Assembly: GCA_003254905.1 (NCBI GenBank)
Contig: QANU01005108.1
Span: 124,001-188,000, forward strand
From: Nissolia schottii
Taxonomy: Eukaryota; Streptophyta; Magnoliopsida; Fabales; Fabaceae
Length of the DNA: 64,000 bases
Reading direction: 5' to 3'
The notes under the pieces were generated by a model. The model was not told the origin of the DNA. It made no database searches and saw only the letters and a program-made list of their open reading frames with translations. Shown here piece after piece: positions 59,986 through 64,000 of the stretch (positions are counted from its first letter, which is position 1; each line of letters begins with the position of its first letter). The translations under genes and the position numbers were made by a program.

Positions 59986-61700
59986 GCTAGTTTATTAGGC
60001 TTCGACACCTTGTACGGGAAAGGCAAAGGAATGGGCTTCTCTTTTCCTGATTCAGGTGGCTTTGGTAGTGTGCTACTTCTATCTTCATCTCCAACAACCT
60101 TGCTAGAATATTCACCTAGAGTCTTCTTCAGTTTCTGCAAGAGTAACAATTATACCAGACCTCAGCAACATGGCACTCACATTCTCCCTTGGATTGGGGA
60201 CATGCTAAGAAGGAAATTGAGAGAAATTCATTTGGCTCTTTAGATGGTTAATCTCATTTCTCATCTCGTGCATGACCCTTTGACTCTCTTGCAGGGCAAC
60301 CCCAATTCTTCACTAATTTTCCTGCATGGCGGTGTTATTCTTCCAATGATTGTCCTGCATGGCGGCATCAATCTTCTACTGATTTTCATGCATCTTTCGT
60401 TGAGTTTCCTGCATCATTCTCATCATCTTTTGCATAAGGGAGACATCAGAGACTGGGGGTGCTTGTAAAGGTAGAAATTGGAGAGGATAAGGTGGCTATT
60501 GAACTTGTTGATGTTACCTTTGCTGAAGGGGCACATATCTCTATTTTTGTAGCTAATGTTGAATTTGTGGTTGAGGATTAAGCACACTGGAATTGTTACT
60601 CCTAAGAGTTGAGTTATCCTTCCAACTGGGGTTATAAATATTGCTATATGAGTTATACCCCGATTGGTTAGATTGATTACCAGGCCTCCCTAGGAACATA
60701 GCTGCAACTGTGAATGATTCTTTATGGAGGCTAGGACACTGATCAAGTGGATAGGTGGTCCCTTCAAGATAGAGGGTGCAATCCGTGTTGGCAATGATGG
60801 CTTGAGATTTTTGTCCCGTAGTCATTGCTCTTAATAACTCCGCCAATTTGTCAACTTTTTGGGTCAGAACTGCCGCCTCACTGGATATTGGTGCAATAGT
60901 TACATGATATACTCCACTGGTTTTGTTGCCTCTGACTTCATACTAAGAATTCTCTGCCATTTGACTGATTAACTATCTAGCCTCTTTAGGTGTCTTATGA
61001 TTTTTCAATATCCCACCAGTGGCAAAGTCAATTCTCTTTCTATCCAGGTAACTGAGCCCTTCATAGTTGAACCCATGGTGGGGACACTTATCACACAACC
61101 CCTTGAATCGATCTTAATATTCATTGAGGGTCTTATCATTCATTTTTTGAATGCCAAATATTTCCTTTTTGATGGTAGAGGCTCTGTTAGTAGAGAAGTA
61201 TTTTCACAAAACAAACTCTTCATTCCAAGTCAGTTGTTGACAGCTTGATGTGGGATGCTGTAATACCAATCACGGGCCCCATATTTTGGAGAGAAAGGAA
61301 AAACTTTAAGCTTCACATTCTCGAGGGTGACATTTTGGAGCCTCATGGTATCACAGGTCATGTTGAATTGCTTCAAGTGATGGTATAGTTTTTATGGTGA
61401 TAGGCCTATGAATTTGGGTAGATGATGTAAGAAGCCCGATCTTAACTCAAAGTTCATGGCCACATCAAGAAACACCACATCATATTGTAAGAATAGTCAT
61501 GCATAGCCTACTACCTCCATGTCTAATGTTGGTTCTCCATATTAACTATAACAGGAATGAACTAATAAAAAACAAGAAGTTCCTCTTGTTGCCTCCTTTC
61601 TTGCCTAATACATCTTAGCGTCCTTTTGATTTCAGGGTCAAAAGGAACTAATGTAATATCAGGCACGGAATGAGTCATACATGGGAACCAAAAAAATAAA
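59985..61700 (-). pseudogene. Decayed Ty3-type retrotransposon gag
   Basis: Minus-strand conceptual translation, with several stops and frame changes, shows gag landmarks in order. First is VPDITLVPFDPEIKRTLR near 61660, then CDKCPHHGFNYEGLSYLDRK (about 61040-61100) and FATGGILKNHKTPKEAR. Next are YPLDQCPSLHKES and YSNIYNPSWKDN (about 60640-60750), a coiled MQETQRKMHENQ stretch, and SAMLLRSG near 60165. This is the arrangement of Athila/Tat-type Ty3 gag proteins. Protease and polymerase are absent in the window on the downstream side, which runs into another LTR. Not functional. Confidence 0.85.
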
Positions 61701-61814
61701 AATAAAAAGCAGAAACTATTTTTTTAACTAAACAAATAAAAACCAAATAAAAAGAAATAAAACAACATCAACAAAATAAAATAAAATCAAAACAAAAAAT
61801 TGGCTAAATTGTTA

Positions 61815-61832
61815 CCTCAGCAACGATGCCAA
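61815..61832 (-). other. Decayed tRNA-Asp-type primer-binding site
   Basis: Minus strand TTGGCATCGTTGCTGAGG compares with TTGGCGCCGTTGCCGGGG, the usual site complementary to the tRNA-Asp 3' end. The differences are C-to-T or G-to-A changes, as expected for methylated DNA. It lies between the LTR end (TCA, 61836-61838) and gag. Confidence 0.75.
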
Positions 61833-61835
61833 ATT

Positions 61836-62300
61836 TGACACACATTAAAACGTCACAATTCTAGTGTGTAATCAAATAATAGTTTATAAAACTAAGTAAC
61901 CCCAAAATGTAGTAAATAGGCTAACCTAAATCGTCTCACAAAGAAGCAAATTAACCAATTATAATAAAATTGGGGGATTGTTTAATTGCAAATTAAAAGA
62001 TTAAAATTAACAATGATAAAAAAAACAATACCTTGCATACCGTTCTTTAGGATTACTTGTGAATCCTCCTCTTTCTAATGTTTGTTGCTATCCTTCAGGA
62101 TCTCGCTATATTTGTTTGTATCATGGATGAATGAATGCAAAATATCAATGTTAACAACAACAAAATTGACATTTTAAAAGAAAGTTACACTCACATATCA
62201 TTCTTTTTAGCAATAACTTTCAATTTTTGACATATTAGTTCTTCGTAAGGATTAATGTGTCTCAATGTATGAGATTATTGTTTGATGGATTAACGTTTAA
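61836..62300 (-). mobile_element. LTR belonging to the gag remnant (outer end undefined)
   Basis: Sequence directly upstream, on the minus strand, of the primer-binding site ends in TGTGTCA. The opposite end of the LTR could not be located. Confidence 0.45.
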
Positions 62301-62879
62301 GATTTGATATATGCTATTGAACTAAAACTGGTAAGGCGGCAGAGTGTAAACTAGAACGCATGCATGCTAAAGGGGCTCAGTCAATCACTCAGTGGAGATA
62401 AGATTGCGGCAAAAGGAACATATCTTTGCCAAGGTACTGATGAAAAGGAGCTCGACCTCAGGAATGTTAAAGGTATTTGGTACATATCTACCACTTTGAC
62501 AGTCACATAACCCACCTATTCATCACATCACACACATAAATTTGATTGCTAGAGAGGTCTCTCTAAGTTATCATCTAGGAAAATACATGGCCAATTCCCT
62601 CAGCAACCATGAGATTCACACGCATGCAGACGCTCACACACTAAGTCACCCCTATGGCACGTGACTAAATTAATTAGATGGCAAATGTGTGCCAAGAAAT
62701 GGTTATTCGGTGGTTACCAAAAGACGACCCTGATGTCATCCTCGAAAGGGGATGAGACACCAGAAGATGGACAAGAGCGGTTATCAACAACTACTACATC
62801 AAGCTTTGAGTTCATCACGTCGAGGAACGGTTATGAGTTCAACATAGCATGGGCTTCATCTATGTTAAGCATTGTGGGA
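62301..62879. other. Intergenic or repeat-derived, unassigned
   Basis: Moderate GC, one plus-strand 88-codon ORF (62661-62927) with no recognised domain. Probably part of the flanking retrotransposon. Confidence 0.35.
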
Positions 62880-63800
62880 GATCGAGGTTGGGACAAAGGA
62901 AGAGAAGTGAGAAATCAAAGAAAATAAGGATTATATGATTGTTGTGTGTCTGTTAAGTACAAAGGAGTCAATGTCTATTTATAGGCTAAACACATTAAAT
63001 GATAAATCAAAATGTAAACAAACTAAAATAAAGTTAAATCAATTTAAGATAAGATAAGATATAATAATATCTTGATTTATTTTTAACATCTTCCCTCAAA
63101 TTAAAGCTCCTCAAGCTTTAAGTTTATCACAATTAAATGACAATAGTATTTATACTAAAGCAAACAAGTTGTGTCTACACCGAAAGCAGACGTGTCGAGT
63201 CTACATGGAAGCGGACATGTCGAGTCTGCATGGAAGCATGAACGATGAGGTAAAGGCTACGAGTAAAGGCCTAGGCGAAACCAGTAAAGGCTTAAGCGAA
63301 CCAGTAAAGGTAATGAGTCTGGGCAGAGCCAACAAAGGCAATGAGCATAAGTGGAACCGGCAAATGCAATGATCTGGTGCTTGGAAAAACTAGCAGAGAC
63401 AACAATATAGGCTTGGTGAAATTAGTCGAGGCAACGAGTCTGTATTGCAAGAAAGTAAATGAAACAATAGTATGGATATGTGGATCTTTTTTTTGTAAAG
63501 AGAGAAAACACATAAACTTAGAGTAGCAGAAATAGATCAAAACTGTACAGAGACAATCAATAAGGAGACATGATTGATACACAGGTCATGGTGGATGACA
63601 TGACTCTAATATCATGTTAACCATCATAGGAAAACGGGGTAGGGGGAAGGAAAGACAAGTGAGAAACCAAAGAAAATAAGGATTGTATTATATGATTGTC
63701 GTGTTCATGTAAAATACAAAGCAATCACTACTTATTTATAGGCTAGATACATTAAATGATAAATCACAATGTAATCACACTAAGATAAACTTAAGGATAA
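62880..63800 (-). mobile_element. Copia-like LTR pair or duplicated LTR segment
   Basis: Two direct repeats of about 170 bases (62880-63050 and 63640-63800) share AAAGAAAATAAGGATT, ATTTATAGGCTA and ACATTAAATGATAAATCA. On the minus strand both carry the TATA box CCTATAAATA. TCTAATATCATGTTAACCAT at 63604-63623 resembles the conserved part of legume copia LTRs. A degenerate minisatellite lies between. Confidence 0.5.
63170..63440. repeat. Degenerate minisatellite (AGTAAAGGC..ATGAGTCT units)
   Basis: Words such as AGTAAAGGC, ATGAGTCTGGGC and GAAACCAGTAAAGGC recur about nine times at 20-30 base spacing, preceded by two copies of GTCGAGTCTACATGGAAGC-like sequence. Confidence 0.65.
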
Positions 63801-64000
63801 TGAGAAGCATGTATCCAATTACACAAATATTCATTGTCATCCTTAACTTCAACATTTGATTCTCTAAATCAAAAAGCTAACAGCAAGACTCGCCAATTTT
63901 GAGGACTTGGCACCCTCGTCGTATGCAAGTACAGCCAACCAGCAAGAAATATACCAACCTATACTTTTAGGAACTATAATATATTATCGGATTGACTGTA

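Noticed and set aside
1..64000. CRISPR arrays, operons, bacterial-type ribosome sites
   Set aside because: The window is plant nuclear DNA with spliced genes; the tandem repeats seen are minisatellites, not spacer arrays.

Overview
This is a nuclear plant genome window, AT-rich and with GT-AG introns. It is most likely from a papilionoid legume. That rests on intron-exon genes with plant-specific products (LHW-clade bHLH, 2OG-Fe(II) oxygenase, HR-like lesion-inducing protein) and on repeats that I remember as typical of legumes: Mutator-like elements with ends like GGGTTAAATATG, TGATAA-type Ty3 LTRs and Au-like SINEs. The species cannot be fixed from sequence alone. There is one 775-base N gap (39311-40085) and one single N (53327).

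Four real genes are supported by exon-by-exon reading-frame continuity. (1) A class 3 lipase on the minus strand, 15783-20296, about 552 aa. (2) A small membrane protein of the HR-like lesion-inducing family on the plus strand, 27542-30542, 156 aa. (3) A 2-oxoglutarate/Fe(II) dioxygenase of the ACC-oxidase-homolog type on the plus strand, 40442-44981, 376 aa. (4) An LHW/EMB1444-like bHLH factor on the minus strand, 45959-52526, 742 aa, whose long leader holds several small upstream ORFs. The genes are unrelated in function and do not form a cluster or pathway.

The rest is a layered repeat landscape. 1-14 kb: a hAT-like end, two Ty3-type LTRs, a minisatellite and decayed Mutator-like elements. 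14-15 kb: MITEs and a strong hairpin. 15.8-20.9 kb: the lipase, with a SINE in an intron and an inverted-repeat element at its promoter. 21-25 kb: a LINE split by a complete solo LTR. 26-27 kb: a Mutator-like element. 32-37 kb: a TIR element and LTRs, including a second complete solo LTR. 54-64 kb: a hAT element, Mutator-like copies, a decayed Ty3 gag with its primer-binding site, and a copia-like LTR region.

The most interesting non-genic pattern is that at least four, perhaps five, LTRs carry in U3, just upstream of the TATA box, an array of short palindromes. The architecture is shared but each LTR uses a different core word. Several insertions can be dated relative to each other through exact target-site duplications (5 bp for LTRs, 8 bp for hAT, 9 bp for Mutator-like elements, 14 bp for the SINE).
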